Positions 16,932 through 24,598 of a stretch of 64,000 bases of DNA are shown here, in pieces. A model generated the notes under the pieces. That model did not search any database. It saw nothing but the letters and a program-made list of their open reading frames with translations, and was not told the origin of the DNA. Every line of letters begins with the position of its first letter. Within the stretch, counting starts at the first letter, position 1. The translations under genes were made by a program, and so were the position numbers. Origin of the DNA: UBA1738 sp045538755 (lineage in GTDB: Bacteria; Bacillota; Clostridia; UBA1381); assembly GCA_045538755.1 (NCBI GenBank), contig JAZQEC010000041.1:124001-188000 (forward strand), read 5' to 3'.

Positions 16932-17789
16932 ATGTCTGAATTAGTTACTATATCAAACGGTATTTTGACAGCCCAAATTTCTACTTTGGGTGCAGAAATC
17001 CAAAGTGTAAAGAAAGATGTACAAGAGCTTATCTGGCAAGGCGACCCTGCTTTCTGGACAGGCAGAGCTCCTGTTCTTTATCCTATTTGCGGTGGGTTAA
17101 AGGATGATAAATTTGTTTATGAAGGCGAAGAGTATATTCTCAAAAAGCATGGTTATGCACGATGTAAAGAATTTGCAGTTGAAAAGGCAGAAAAGGAAAA
17201 AGTAACATTTCTTCTTCCTTCTAACAGCGAAACACTAAAGTGCTATCCATTTGAAAATGAGCTAAGAATTACATATACTCTTATTGATAATATGATTGAT
17301 GTAAAGTATGAAATCACAAATAAGGGCGATAAAAAAATGTACTTCTCAATAGGTGCACATGAGGCTTATTCCTGCCCTGAAGGGATTGAGGAATACAGCC
17401 TGATTTTTGAGCAAAAGGAAGATATAAGGCACACTCATTGCGAAGGAAATTTTTTAATATATGAAGATGAGCTTATTGCAGAAAACACAAATGAAATTCC
17501 AATTAAGACAGAATATTTTGAAATTGATGCACTTATTCTTTTGAGCTTAAAATCGAGAGTTGTTTCTTTGATGAATAGAAAGACTGGAAGAAAGGTTACA
17601 CTTGACTTTAACGGATTTGATTATTTCCTTGTATGGACAAAGCCTGGTGCAAAATATCTTTGCCTTGAGCCTTGGGCAGGTCTTCCTGATTATGCTAACA
17701 GTGATTATGATATAACCAAAAAACCTGGAATTTTAAAAGCTGAATCAGGCGAAACAGTAGTTAAAACACATATAATTAAATTTGAGTAA
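16932..17789 (+). CDS. Aldose 1-epimerase family protein (LacX-like)
   Basis: A 285-aa galactose-mutarotase-fold protein of the LacX/YeaD subgroup. It shows GAEIQSVKKDVQELIWQGD and WTGRAPVLYPICGGLKD, a KHGYAR motif, SIGAHEAYSCP (catalytic-type His) and the late CLEPWAGLPD segment with the likely catalytic Glu. It probably equilibrates anomers of a hexose or hexose phosphate; the substrate is not deducible. Monocistronic, with its own promoter and terminator. Confidence 0.88.
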   Translation: MSELVTISNGILTAQISTLGAEIQSVKKDVQELIWQGDPAFWTGRAPVLYPICGGLKDDKFVYEGEEYILKKHGYARCKEFAVEKAEKEKVTFLLPSNSETLKCYPFENELRITYTLIDNMIDVKYEITNKGDKKMYFSIGAHEAYSCPEGIEEYSLIFEQKEDIRHTHCEGNFLIYEDELIAENTNEIPIKTEYFEIDALILLSLKSRVVSLMNRKTGRKVTLDFNGFDYFLVWTKPGAKYLCLEPWAGLPDYANSDYDITKKPGILKAESGETVVKTHIIKFE

Positions 17790-17791
17790 TT

Positions 17792-17820
17792 ACAAAGCCG
17801 CATTTTTGCGGCTTTGTGTT
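17792..17820 (+). terminator. Intrinsic terminator after the aldose epimerase gene
   Basis: Stem ACAAAGCCGC (17792-17801) with GCGGCTTTGT (17808-17817), loop of T residues, followed by GTTT. Confidence 0.85.
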
Positions 17821-17824
17821 TAAT

Positions 17825-18051
17825 ATGGGAGAATATATAGATATAACCTCTGAGATACGAAATATGCTTTTTGACTTAGCTGACCGTGAGTATAAAAGGT
17901 TTTATTCAAAACTTATGCCAACTGCGTGTTAGGATACGGTAATCGGAGTTAGGACTCCTAATCTTCGTTCGCTTTCCAAAAAGATCAAAAAGAAATGATG
18001 CCTCTGCCATATGTAGAGAATAAAGGATTGTATTTTCTAAAACTTATATGA
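17825..18051 (+). pseudogene. alkD: Remnant of a DNA alkylation repair (AlkD-like) gene
   Basis: From the ATG at 17825 the frame reads ITSEIRNMLFDLADREYKRF then YSKLMPTAC, meets TAG at 17930-17932, and continues in the same frame with DTVIGVRTPNLRSLSKKIKKK to a TGA at 17996. This matches the N terminus of AlkD-type HEAT-repeat DNA glycosylases, whose usual text around the break is LMPTV-D-P-x-T-IIGVRTP, so the stop replaces one codon. The rest of the ~230-residue protein is missing apart from a possible scrap in another frame (LPYVENKGLYFLKLI, ending about 18051). A dead gene. The following bases to 18088 hold nothing else I can see. Confidence 0.78.
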
Positions 18052-18088
18052 TAGAAGCTTTGTTCTTTGGAAGTTAAAAAGTTTGTTT

Positions 18089-18787
18089 TTATAAAGTCGC
18101 TTCCTGTCTTTTCTGCATTTTCAGCCAGATTATAAAGCCATAGATGTCATTTATAAGAAACACTATAAAGCAAATTGTCACAGATAGGTAGGAAATATCC
18201 AAAATACTTGCCATTATCCATAAAACGATAAGAATAATATCATTTGCAGCATACGCAAGAGCAAAATACGGACTTCTTCTTGCAGTCAAATAAACAGCTA
18301 CAAAACTTGTTGTAACAGAAATTGTACTTGGAATTATGTTGGCAGTTTTAAAATAAGCTAAAATAAAATAAAAAATGAAAGTGACAATAGTGGTGAGCAT
18401 TAACAGGAAAGCTACTTCTTTTGATTTTAAACGGTTAACTGCAACTTCTGACCTTTTTCCTTTATAAGGGTTTTTAAGCCAAGAAACAAGAGCAAAAACT
18501 GACATAGGAGCTGTCATCCCTAGATAAGTTATCATTTCGCCGTAATAAGTAAACTTGTATGAAATAATTCCGTATAAAACACTGAATAGTATCATTAAAA
18601 CTTGGCTTATAGGATTGCCTTTTGCGCCTAGGATAAGTGAAGTGACACCTATTAAAGATGCGGCAAGAGTCATATAGCTTGTGCGGTCAAAGATGAAGAA
18701 AAACACTGTAATTAGAATTACAGAGGACGACCACAAAAGTAGTTCTATAAACGAAAAATATGAGAAAATTTTTTTTGCGACATTCAT
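18089..18787 (-). CDS. pnuC: PnuC family nicotinamide riboside-type transporter
   Basis: A 232-aa integral membrane protein with about seven helices, PnuC family (facilitated uptake of nicotinamide riboside or a related vitamin, trapped by phosphorylation). Family-type segments include GNPISQVLMILFSVLYGIIS, the tryptophan/asparagine-containing SWLKNPYKG, and a C-terminal NDIYGFIIWLKMQKR. The ATG at 18787 follows GGAGGTC; the upstream in-frame start at 18811 lies beyond that site. It has a promoter at 18900-18928 and a structured ~100-base leader. Whether the substrate is a nicotinamide, thiamine or riboflavin precursor is not certain. Confidence 0.85.
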   Translation of the reverse strand: MNVAKKIFSYFSFIELLLWSSSVILITVFFFIFDRTSYMTLAASLIGVTSLILGAKGNPISQVLMILFSVLYGIISYKFTYYGEMITYLGMTAPMSVFALVSWLKNPYKGKRSEVAVNRLKSKEVAFLLMLTTIVTFIFYFILAYFKTANIIPSTISVTTSFVAVYLTARRSPYFALAYAANDIILIVLWIMASILDISYLSVTICFIVFLINDIYGFIIWLKMQKRQEATL

Positions 18788-18893
18788 TTTGACCTCCAAA
18801 AAAATAAGCATCTGCCTGGCACAACTTCAAAGACCTAACGCTGTGCGTGCAAATGCAAATGCATTCAGCTACCCGGTGGCAGCAATATTTATT
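18788..18893 (-). promoter_or_regulatory. Structured pnuC leader RNA, candidate riboswitch
   Basis: In an otherwise very AT-rich gap, the leader (read on the minus strand) closes CTGCC (18882-18878) with GGCAG (18816-18812). Within it ATGC-ATTT-GCAT and a longer GCACA...TGTGC hairpin make a three-way junction. A run of seven T residues follows the closing stem, just before the GGAGGTC ribosome-binding site. The layout suits transcriptional or translational control by a ligand. I do not recognise the class. Confidence 0.5.
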
Positions 18894-18899
18894 TTTTAT

Positions 18900-18928
18900 A
18901 TTATACCATATAAAAGTAAAAATTTCAA
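18900..18928 (-). promoter_or_regulatory. Sigma-A promoter of pnuC
   Basis: On the minus strand TTGAAA (18928-18923), 17-base spacer, TATAAT (18905-18900). Confidence 0.75.
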
Positions 18929-19128
18929 TACAATAAAATTACATTTTCATCAAAATATTTACATTCCACAAAATCTATGCTATAATTTTTATATAAGTGC
19001 AAAATATTGTGGATTACTACGTGTTTGAGTTTTGATGCACAAATATTAAAGAACTGACGGTATAATGGACTGAAAATATTGGATATAAAATGAGTTTATG
19101 AGGGACTATTACAAAGGAAAAGAAAGGA

Positions 19129-19647
19129 ATGTCGAGGCGTAAGGTTATGAATTTAGCGAACGTAATTACAAGTATAAGAATATTGGGTACGATATTGCTG
19201 ATACCTATGGCAACGCTTTCAAAAGAATTTCTGTTTCTTTATACTTTAACAGGTATAACAGATGTTTTTGATGGTTTTGTCGCAAGGAAAACACATACAG
19301 AGACAGAGCTTGGTGCAAAGCTTGATAGTGTTGCAGACCTGCTGTTTTACGGAACTATGCTTTATAAGGTATTTCCGGTATTGCTCGATATTTTGCCGAA
19401 GATAATTATATGTACCATATTTCTGATTATGTTTTTGAGGCTTGCTTTATACATTTTTGTGGCAATTAAAAATCATCACTTTATGTCTAACCATACATAT
19501 TTAAACAAATTAACAGGATTTTGTGTCTTTTTGACTCCGTATATGATGAAAAATCCATCTATTCTTACGGGTTATGGAATAATTGCTTGCATTGTTGCCG
19601 CAAGTGGTATGATTAAGGACTTTACCTTTGTAGTTAAACGGAAATAA
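19129..19647 (+). CDS. CDP-alcohol phosphatidyltransferase family protein
   Basis: A 172-aa membrane enzyme of the CDP-alcohol phosphatidyltransferase family (PgsA-like). The signature DG-x2-AR-x8-G-x3-D-x3-D is complete in DVFDGFVARKTHTETELGAKLDSVADLL. It joins an alcohol (such as glycerol phosphate or a polyol) to a CDP-diacylglycerol lipid. It is short for PgsA and unlinked to other phospholipid genes, so the acceptor is open. Two starts are possible: ATG 19129 (chosen, with AAAGGAAAAG upstream) and ATG 19147 after AAGG. Confidence 0.85.
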   Translation: MSRRKVMNLANVITSIRILGTILLIPMATLSKEFLFLYTLTGITDVFDGFVARKTHTETELGAKLDSVADLLFYGTMLYKVFPVLLDILPKIIICTIFLIMFLRLALYIFVAIKNHHFMSNHTYLNKLTGFCVFLTPYMMKNPSILTGYGIIACIVAASGMIKDFTFVVKRK

Positions 19648-19679
19648 AAAAATTGTATAAGTGAAAAACTGGTCAATAG

Positions 19680-19757
19680 CAATTTAGAAAAAAATCTAAA
19701 TTGTTGTTGACTTTTTATTTTGTATATGTTACAATCTATTTAGAAATATTTCTAAAT
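19680..19757 (+). promoter_or_regulatory. sdpRI promoter with two inverted-repeat operators
   Basis: Promoter TTGACT (19707-19712), 17-base spacer, TACAAT (19730-19735). It is flanked by CAATTTAGA-N6-TCTAAATTG (19680-19703) just upstream and by the 20-bp perfect palindrome ATTTAGAAATATTTCTAAAT (19738-19757) over the start site. Both share the half-site ATTTAGA and look like ArsR-type operators, consistent with autorepression by the gene downstream. Confidence 0.8.
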
Positions 19758-19776
19758 AACTTATGGAGGTGTCTTT

Positions 19777-20043
19777 ATGGGAATGAACGAAACTTTAAAA
19801 GCGATTTCCGACCCTGTAAGGCGGGACATACTGCAAATGCTAAAAAAGGGAAAAAAGTCGGCGGGCGAAATTGCAGAGCATTTTAATTTAACTGGTGCAA
19901 CCGTTTCGTATCATCTTTCAAAGCTTAAATCAGCTGATTTAATTGCAGAAGAAAGGTATAAAAATTTTATATATTACGAGCTTAATGCTTCTGTTTTTGA
20001 AGAGCTGCTCGCATGGATTTATTCGTTTGGAGGGAATAAGTGA
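19777..20043 (+). CDS. sdpR: ArsR/SmtB family regulator, SdpR-like
   Basis: An 88-aa winged-helix repressor: LKAISDPVRRDILQMLKKGK, the recognition region HFNLTGATVSYHLSKLKSADL, and the wing IAEERYKNFIYYEL. It lacks metal-binding cysteines and matches the SdpR group, in which repression is relieved when the membrane protein SdpI, bound to toxin, sequesters the repressor. GGAGGTG is 6 bases upstream. The gene is followed directly by an SdpI-like gene and preceded by matching operators. Confidence 0.88.
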   Translation: MGMNETLKAISDPVRRDILQMLKKGKKSAGEIAEHFNLTGATVSYHLSKLKSADLIAEERYKNFIYYELNASVFEELLAWIYSFGGNK

Positions 20044-20666
20044 TGAAATTTGTAAAGTGGAAAATTTTAATTATAACAAATGCTGTTTGCCTTTTGCCGG
20101 TTCTTTTAGGGATTATGCTTTGGGATAGTTTGCCAGATAACATGGCTATTCATTTTGATTTTAATAACAATCCTGATAATTACGCATCAAAAGGCTTTGC
20201 GGTTTTCGGACTACCGTTAATGATGGTTTTTTTGCAGTCATTTTGTTGTTTCATAAATGATATAAATGCTTCAAAAAAAGGCGAAAGAAAGAAATTTGAA
20301 ATGGCAACAAAATGGATTATACCTGTTATGACTATGATTTTACAGGTTTTAATATTTGGATATAGTCTTGGCTGGAATTTGGATATGAGAAAAAGTGCGG
20401 CAGTTATTGTAGGCGCAGTCCTTCTTCTGATTGGTAATTATATGCCGAAGTTCGATTATATTAAAAATTATGATATTGAAACAGAAAAAGCAAGAAAGAT
20501 AAATAGATTTATCGGATTTGAAACTGTGATTATGGGAATTTTATTTATTTTAAGTATATTTTTGCCGCCAATTGCGACAGTTTTATGCCTATTTTTTATG
20601 ATACCATATGTTGTTATAGGTGTCATATATGGAATAAAAGTTTGTAGAGGTAAAAAGGAATTTTGA
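20043..20666 (+). CDS. sdpI: SdpI family membrane immunity/signalling protein
   Basis: A 207-aa protein with about six membrane helices. The DUF1648 start WDSLPDNMAIHFDFNNNPDNY and the C-terminal SdpI part (LLIGNYMPKFDYIKNYDIE) are both present. In Bacillus SdpI gives immunity to the SdpC toxin and controls SdpR. No sdpABC toxin genes are in this window, so this is an orphan pair or responds to others' toxins. The ATG at 20043 overlaps the sdpR stop; a GTG at 20040 is also in frame. Confidence 0.85.
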   Translation: MKFVKWKILIITNAVCLLPVLLGIMLWDSLPDNMAIHFDFNNNPDNYASKGFAVFGLPLMMVFLQSFCCFINDINASKKGERKKFEMATKWIIPVMTMILQVLIFGYSLGWNLDMRKSAAVIVGAVLLLIGNYMPKFDYIKNYDIETEKARKINRFIGFETVIMGILFILSIFLPPIATVLCLFFMIPYVVIGVIYGIKVCRGKKEF

Positions 20667-20853
20667 AGTTTCATAAAAATCTTATTTATGCACTCTTAGA
20701 TTGCGTGGAGTATGTGTTTTTGTCAAAATTCGCACAATTTCTTTAGATAAAGGATATGAATAAATTTATACTCAGCTCAAGATGTATAACCCGACAGGAT
20801 AAAAAGCAGACGTAAACCAAAGAAAATATGTATTCGATAAAGGAGAAAAGATT

Positions 20854-21168
20854 ATGAAAAAGTGCAAAATCACCGTTATGAAAAAGGCAAGATATGATGA
20901 TTTAATTAAAAAGTTTGAAAATCCAATAGAGCATACTTGTGATTTAAAAGAGGGTCAGGTATTTATTGCAAATGGCTGGCAAAAGCCTGACGGTATGTGT
21001 GATAGCGCATGGGAAAGTATGTCTGCATTTGTTATGACTCTCTCACACGGAGGCGAAAACTTATATAGCGGTTGGATGAAAAACAAAAAATCTGCTATGA
21101 TTTCCTGTAATGACGGCTTTAGGCCGGTGAGCTTTTATATAGAGGCGCTTGACGAGGATGCGGAGTAA
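20854..21168 (+). CDS. TIGR04076 family protein of unknown function
   Basis: A 104-aa protein. It reads KKCKITVMKKARYDDLIKKF, EHTCDLKEGQVFIANGWQKP, CDSAWESMSAFVMTLSHGG and a late MISCNDGFRPVSFYIE, which is the TIGR04076 family of small redox-looking proteins with conserved Cys. Function is not established. AAAGGAGA precedes the ATG. The 187 bases upstream of it and the ~150 bases after it show no gene. Confidence 0.75.
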   Translation: MKKCKITVMKKARYDDLIKKFENPIEHTCDLKEGQVFIANGWQKPDGMCDSAWESMSAFVMTLSHGGENLYSGWMKNKKSAMISCNDGFRPVSFYIEALDEDAE

Positions 21169-21322
21169 GATTAAAATGTGCAGACATAAAGTGCCATCTA
21201 TGTTTTATTTAAAAGCTAAAATGTGAAAATGTTTTTGGAATTATAGGATTTGCACTTATAAGAATACGTAAATATTAAAATGTTCCTGCTATGAAATTGC
21301 ATATTTGTTTTAATATTAATTA

Positions 21323-21355
21323 AAAATCTACCGAACACTGATATCGGTAGATTTT
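21323..21355. terminator. Bidirectional terminator beside the recombinase gene
   Basis: Stem AAAATCTACCGA (21323-21334) with TCGGTAGATTTT (21344-21355). It closes the minus-strand recombinase gene and could also stop readthrough from the left. Confidence 0.8.
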
Positions 21356-21366
21356 ATATTTCCAAA

Positions 21367-22425
21367 TTATTGAATTTTACTATCATCCGTTCTTAAAACA
21401 TCAAGATTTTGCATAACTTCACGCCGCTTCTGGCTGCTGTACTGTGCATAGTAGCGATGCGTTACTTCGATGTTTTTGTGTCCCATAAGTTCGGCGACCA
21501 TCTTTATGTCAACGCCGTCTTCTAAAAGGCGACAGGCAAATGTTCGCCGCAGAGCATGAGGACGTGTTTTGTCAGGGTGAGTGATACCGACTGTATAGCA
21601 ATAATTTTTGAGCATTTTTTCAACAGCGGCAACGGTTAAAGCTTTGCCTGAACGCCCTAAAAATAGTGGCCCTGTCTCACGTGCATCCTCAGAGTCTGGC
21701 TCTAAGTATTCCCAAAGAGCGTTATTTACTTGAACAGGCATAAAAATTTCTTGTTGGTCACCGCCTTTTCGGGTAACTATAAAAGACTGTGTGTTAAAAT
21801 CCACATCCGTAATCTGCATATTGACAAGCTCGCTTACACGCACACCGGTGCCTAGATATGTTGTAAAAATCGCAATATCACGAAGTTTTTTGTTCTTGTA
21901 TTCGGTAAGAGTGCGTCCCTCGAAGTACTTTTCGCCGTTATAGATAACGTCAATTAATTTTACCGTTTCCTGTGAAGTAAGCGGCTTTTTTATTTTTTGG
22001 TGAAGTTTTACAAAATCCACCTTGTCGGTTACGTTTTGTGAAATTTGCTCGGTTTTGTAAAGGTAAATAAAAAGACCTCGCACCGATGAAAGCTTGCGGT
22101 TTATGCCAAAAGCTGAATTTTTGCAAATTCGCTTGACTTTTCTGCCGGAAGGTGATATAAATTCCGTTTCGTATTCACGAAGATATGCTTTAAATCTTAT
22201 AAGGTCGCTTGGTGTAACTTTGTTTATGTGGTCGAGTGTAAAGTCTTCATTTTTTTCTACATCTTTAAATTTGTAAAGGCGCAGATAATTTAAAAACACT
22301 TTTACATCAAGGCTGTATCCAAGCTGCGTATTTATGCTTTCACCATTATAGTATTCTTCAATATATGTAAAAACAAAATCGGGGAGTTCACTTAAATAAT
22401 TTCGCAGATAATGTTGTTTTATCAC
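21367..22425 (-). CDS. Tyrosine recombinase (Xer-like)
   Basis: A 352-aa tyrosine recombinase. The N-terminal SAM-like core-binding domain spans about 1-150; the catalytic domain has GTGVRVSEL (Arg), TRKGG (Lys), HALRRTFA (His, Arg) and MGHKNIEVTHRYYAQ (His, Tyr nucleophile). All catalytic residues are present. The start is a GTG at 22425, 7 bases after AAGGAGG; the ATG at 22443 lies upstream of that site. At 352 aa it is longer than typical XerC/XerD and nearer XerS-type single recombinases. No excisionase, phage or transposon gene is beside it, so a chromosome-dimer role is as likely as mobility. Confidence 0.85.
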   Translation of the reverse strand: MIKQHYLRNYLSELPDFVFTYIEEYYNGESINTQLGYSLDVKVFLNYLRLYKFKDVEKNEDFTLDHINKVTPSDLIRFKAYLREYETEFISPSGRKVKRICKNSAFGINRKLSSVRGLFIYLYKTEQISQNVTDKVDFVKLHQKIKKPLTSQETVKLIDVIYNGEKYFEGRTLTEYKNKKLRDIAIFTTYLGTGVRVSELVNMQITDVDFNTQSFIVTRKGGDQQEIFMPVQVNNALWEYLEPDSEDARETGPLFLGRSGKALTVAAVEKMLKNYCYTVGITHPDKTRPHALRRTFACRLLEDGVDIKMVAELMGHKNIEVTHRYYAQYSSQKRREVMQNLDVLRTDDSKIQ

Positions 22426-22591
22426 GATAATTCCTCCTTCCATACAAACAGTATAAAGATTTTTTTGGTATTTTTCAATAAAATTTAATAAAATGTAATA
22501 TTATTTTCATATTAAGTATGGACTAATTGGGCAAAATATAGTAAAATATACTTGGTGCAATATAAATTAGCACAGAAAGGATTGATAACTT

Positions 22592-22948
22592 ATGGCAATT
22601 TTGATAAACAGCGAACTGGGTGAAATATCGGTTGATAATAGCGTAGTTGCGTCTATTGCCGGAGCAGTAGCTACAAAGTGCTATGGCGTTGTCGGCATGG
22701 CATCTAAAAGCAAAAAAGACGGTGTTATTAAGCTTTTGAAAATGGAAAATATGTCACGTGGTATAACGGTTGACGTTGAAGGAAACGGCATAGTGGTTGA
22801 CCTTCATATTATCGTGGAGTACGGCGTTAATATAAATGCTATTTGTGATAGTATTGTAAATAACGTAAGATATAAGCTTGAGCATAATACAGGACTTAAA
22901 GTAACAAAGGTAAATGTTTTAGTTGAGTCTGTCAGAGTTAAGGAGTAA
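22592..22948 (+). CDS. Asp23/Gls24 family envelope stress protein (YloU-like)
   Basis: A 118-aa Asp23 family protein. The family core is GEISVDNSVVASIAGAVATKCYGVVGM, the VDVEGNGIVVDLHIIVEYGVN strand pair and NVRYKLEHNTGLKVTKVNVLV. Members associate with membranes or the fatty acid kinase system. It sits 6 bases upstream of fakA, the standard yloU-yloV order in Firmicutes. Confidence 0.9.
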   Translation: MAILINSELGEISVDNSVVASIAGAVATKCYGVVGMASKSKKDGVIKLLKMENMSRGITVDVEGNGIVVDLHIIVEYGVNINAICDSIVNNVRYKLEHNTGLKVTKVNVLVESVRVKE

Positions 22949-22954
22949 CGAAAA

Positions 22955-24586
22955 ATGATTAATGGAAAATTGCTTGCACAGATGTTTATATCTGGTGCAA
23001 ATAATTTATATAACAACAGATATGCTGTTGATGAATTAAACGTTTTTCCGGTGCCTGACGGTGATACCGGAACAAATATGTCAATGACAGCATCTGCAAT
23101 GGCAAAGGCACTTTCAGAAATACAAACAGATTCTGTGACCAAGGTTGCAGATACAATGTCATTTGCAACGCTTCGTGGCGCAAGAGGTAACTCTGGTGTT
23201 ATCCTGTCACAGTTTTTTAGAGGTATGTCAAAGAGTTTAAAGGGAAAAGAAAGCTGTACTCCGCATGAAATTGCTCTTTCCTTAAAGGCAGGTTCAGATA
23301 CTGCATATAATGCTGTTATGAACCCGACTGAGGGTACAATTTTGACGGTTGCAAGAGAAGCAGCAGAAGCTGCTAAAAAGGCTGATGGAGATATTAAGGC
23401 TGTTTTTGAAAATGCAGTAAAAAAGGGTGAAGAAACTCTTTTAAAAACCCCTGAAATGCTTCCTGCTCTTAAAAAAGCGGGTGTTGTCGATGCCGGCGGA
23501 AAAGGCTGGCTGTGCGTTTTAGAAGGTGCGCTTTATTTCTTAAAAACAGGCAAAATTATTGAAAAAGAACAGGCAGAAACGGCAGAGAATGAACAGAATA
23601 CATCAGCACAGCAGAAAATTGATGTTGAAAATATAAAATATATTTACTGTACCGAATTTATTGTTGAGAAAAAGGACAGCAGTATAAATGTTCTGTCATT
23701 TAAGCAGGCTATTGAAAAAATTGGTGATAGTATGCTTGTTATAGATGATGACGAAATTATCAAAGTTCATATTCATACAAACAATCCTGGATATGTTTTG
23801 GAATGTGCAGTTAAGCTGGGTTCGATGATTAACATTAAAATTGATAATATGAAGCATCAGCATCAGTCGATTATTTCGCAGGACGCTCCTCTTGAAAAAA
23901 AGGAAGATGCAAAGCCTGAGGTGCCGCATAAAGAAAACGGATTTGTTTCAATTTGTGCAGGTGACGGAATTGCCGGAATTTTCAAGGATTTGGGTGTTGA
24001 CGTTGTAATTGAAGGCGGTCAGACAATGAATCCAAGTACCGACGATATTTTAAAGGCGGTAAATGAAATTAACGCAGATAATATTTTTGTGTTCCCGAAT
24101 AATAAAAATATTATTTTGGCTGCAAATCAAGCGAAGGAAATTTCTAAGAAGAATGTAATAGTTATTCCTACACGCAGTATTCCTGAGTGTATTACAGCAA
24201 TGCTCAAATTCAATGAAAACAAAGACGCTGCGGCGAATGAGACTGCTATGAATAAGGCTGTTACAAAGGTTAAAACAGGGCAGATTACATTTGCTGTTCG
24301 TGATACCGAGATTGACGATAAGAAGATTCAAAAAGACGATATTTTAGGTCTGTCAGGAAGCAAAATAAAGGTTGTAGGCAAAAATCCTGATGATGTGTTG
24401 ATAGAGCTTGTAGAGGATATTGCTGATGAAGACAGCGAATTTGTAACACTTTACTACGGCGAAGGCATTTCGCAGGAAGAAGCTGAAAAGGTAGGCAAGA
24501 CGCTTGAAGAGAAGCTTGACGATGTTGAGGTTTCAGTAAAATATGGTGGTCAGCCACTGTACTATTATATCATTTCGGTTGAATAA
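22955..24586 (+). CDS. fakA: Fatty acid kinase catalytic subunit FakA (DAK2 domain)
   Basis: FakA (543 aa) phosphorylates exogenous fatty acids carried on FakB to acyl phosphate. The N-terminal DhaL/DAK2 ATP domain has NVFPVPDGDTGTNMSMT (Mg-binding aspartates) and GARGNSGVILSQFFRG, with DAGGKGW after it; a middle linker follows, then a C-terminal FakB-binding-like domain (IVVIEGGQ-type region, TRSIPECI, ending GGQPLYYYIISVE). Complete. No fakB is visible in the window. Confidence 0.92.
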   Translation: MINGKLLAQMFISGANNLYNNRYAVDELNVFPVPDGDTGTNMSMTASAMAKALSEIQTDSVTKVADTMSFATLRGARGNSGVILSQFFRGMSKSLKGKESCTPHEIALSLKAGSDTAYNAVMNPTEGTILTVAREAAEAAKKADGDIKAVFENAVKKGEETLLKTPEMLPALKKAGVVDAGGKGWLCVLEGALYFLKTGKIIEKEQAETAENEQNTSAQQKIDVENIKYIYCTEFIVEKKDSSINVLSFKQAIEKIGDSMLVIDDDEIIKVHIHTNNPGYVLECAVKLGSMINIKIDNMKHQHQSIISQDAPLEKKEDAKPEVPHKENGFVSICAGDGIAGIFKDLGVDVVIEGGQTMNPSTDDILKAVNEINADNIFVFPNNKNIILAANQAKEISKKNVIVIPTRSIPECITAMLKFNENKDAAANETAMNKAVTKVKTGQITFAVRDTEIDDKKIQKDDILGLSGSKIKVVGKNPDDVLIELVEDIADEDSEFVTLYYGEGISQEEAEKVGKTLEEKLDDVEVSVKYGGQPLYYYIISVE

Positions 24587-24598
24587 TCGGAGCCAAAA

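Noticed and set aside
22444..22560. dif site upstream of the recombinase gene
   Set aside because: AT-rich imperfect palindromes exist, but none has convincing paired 11-base arms around a 6-8 base centre.
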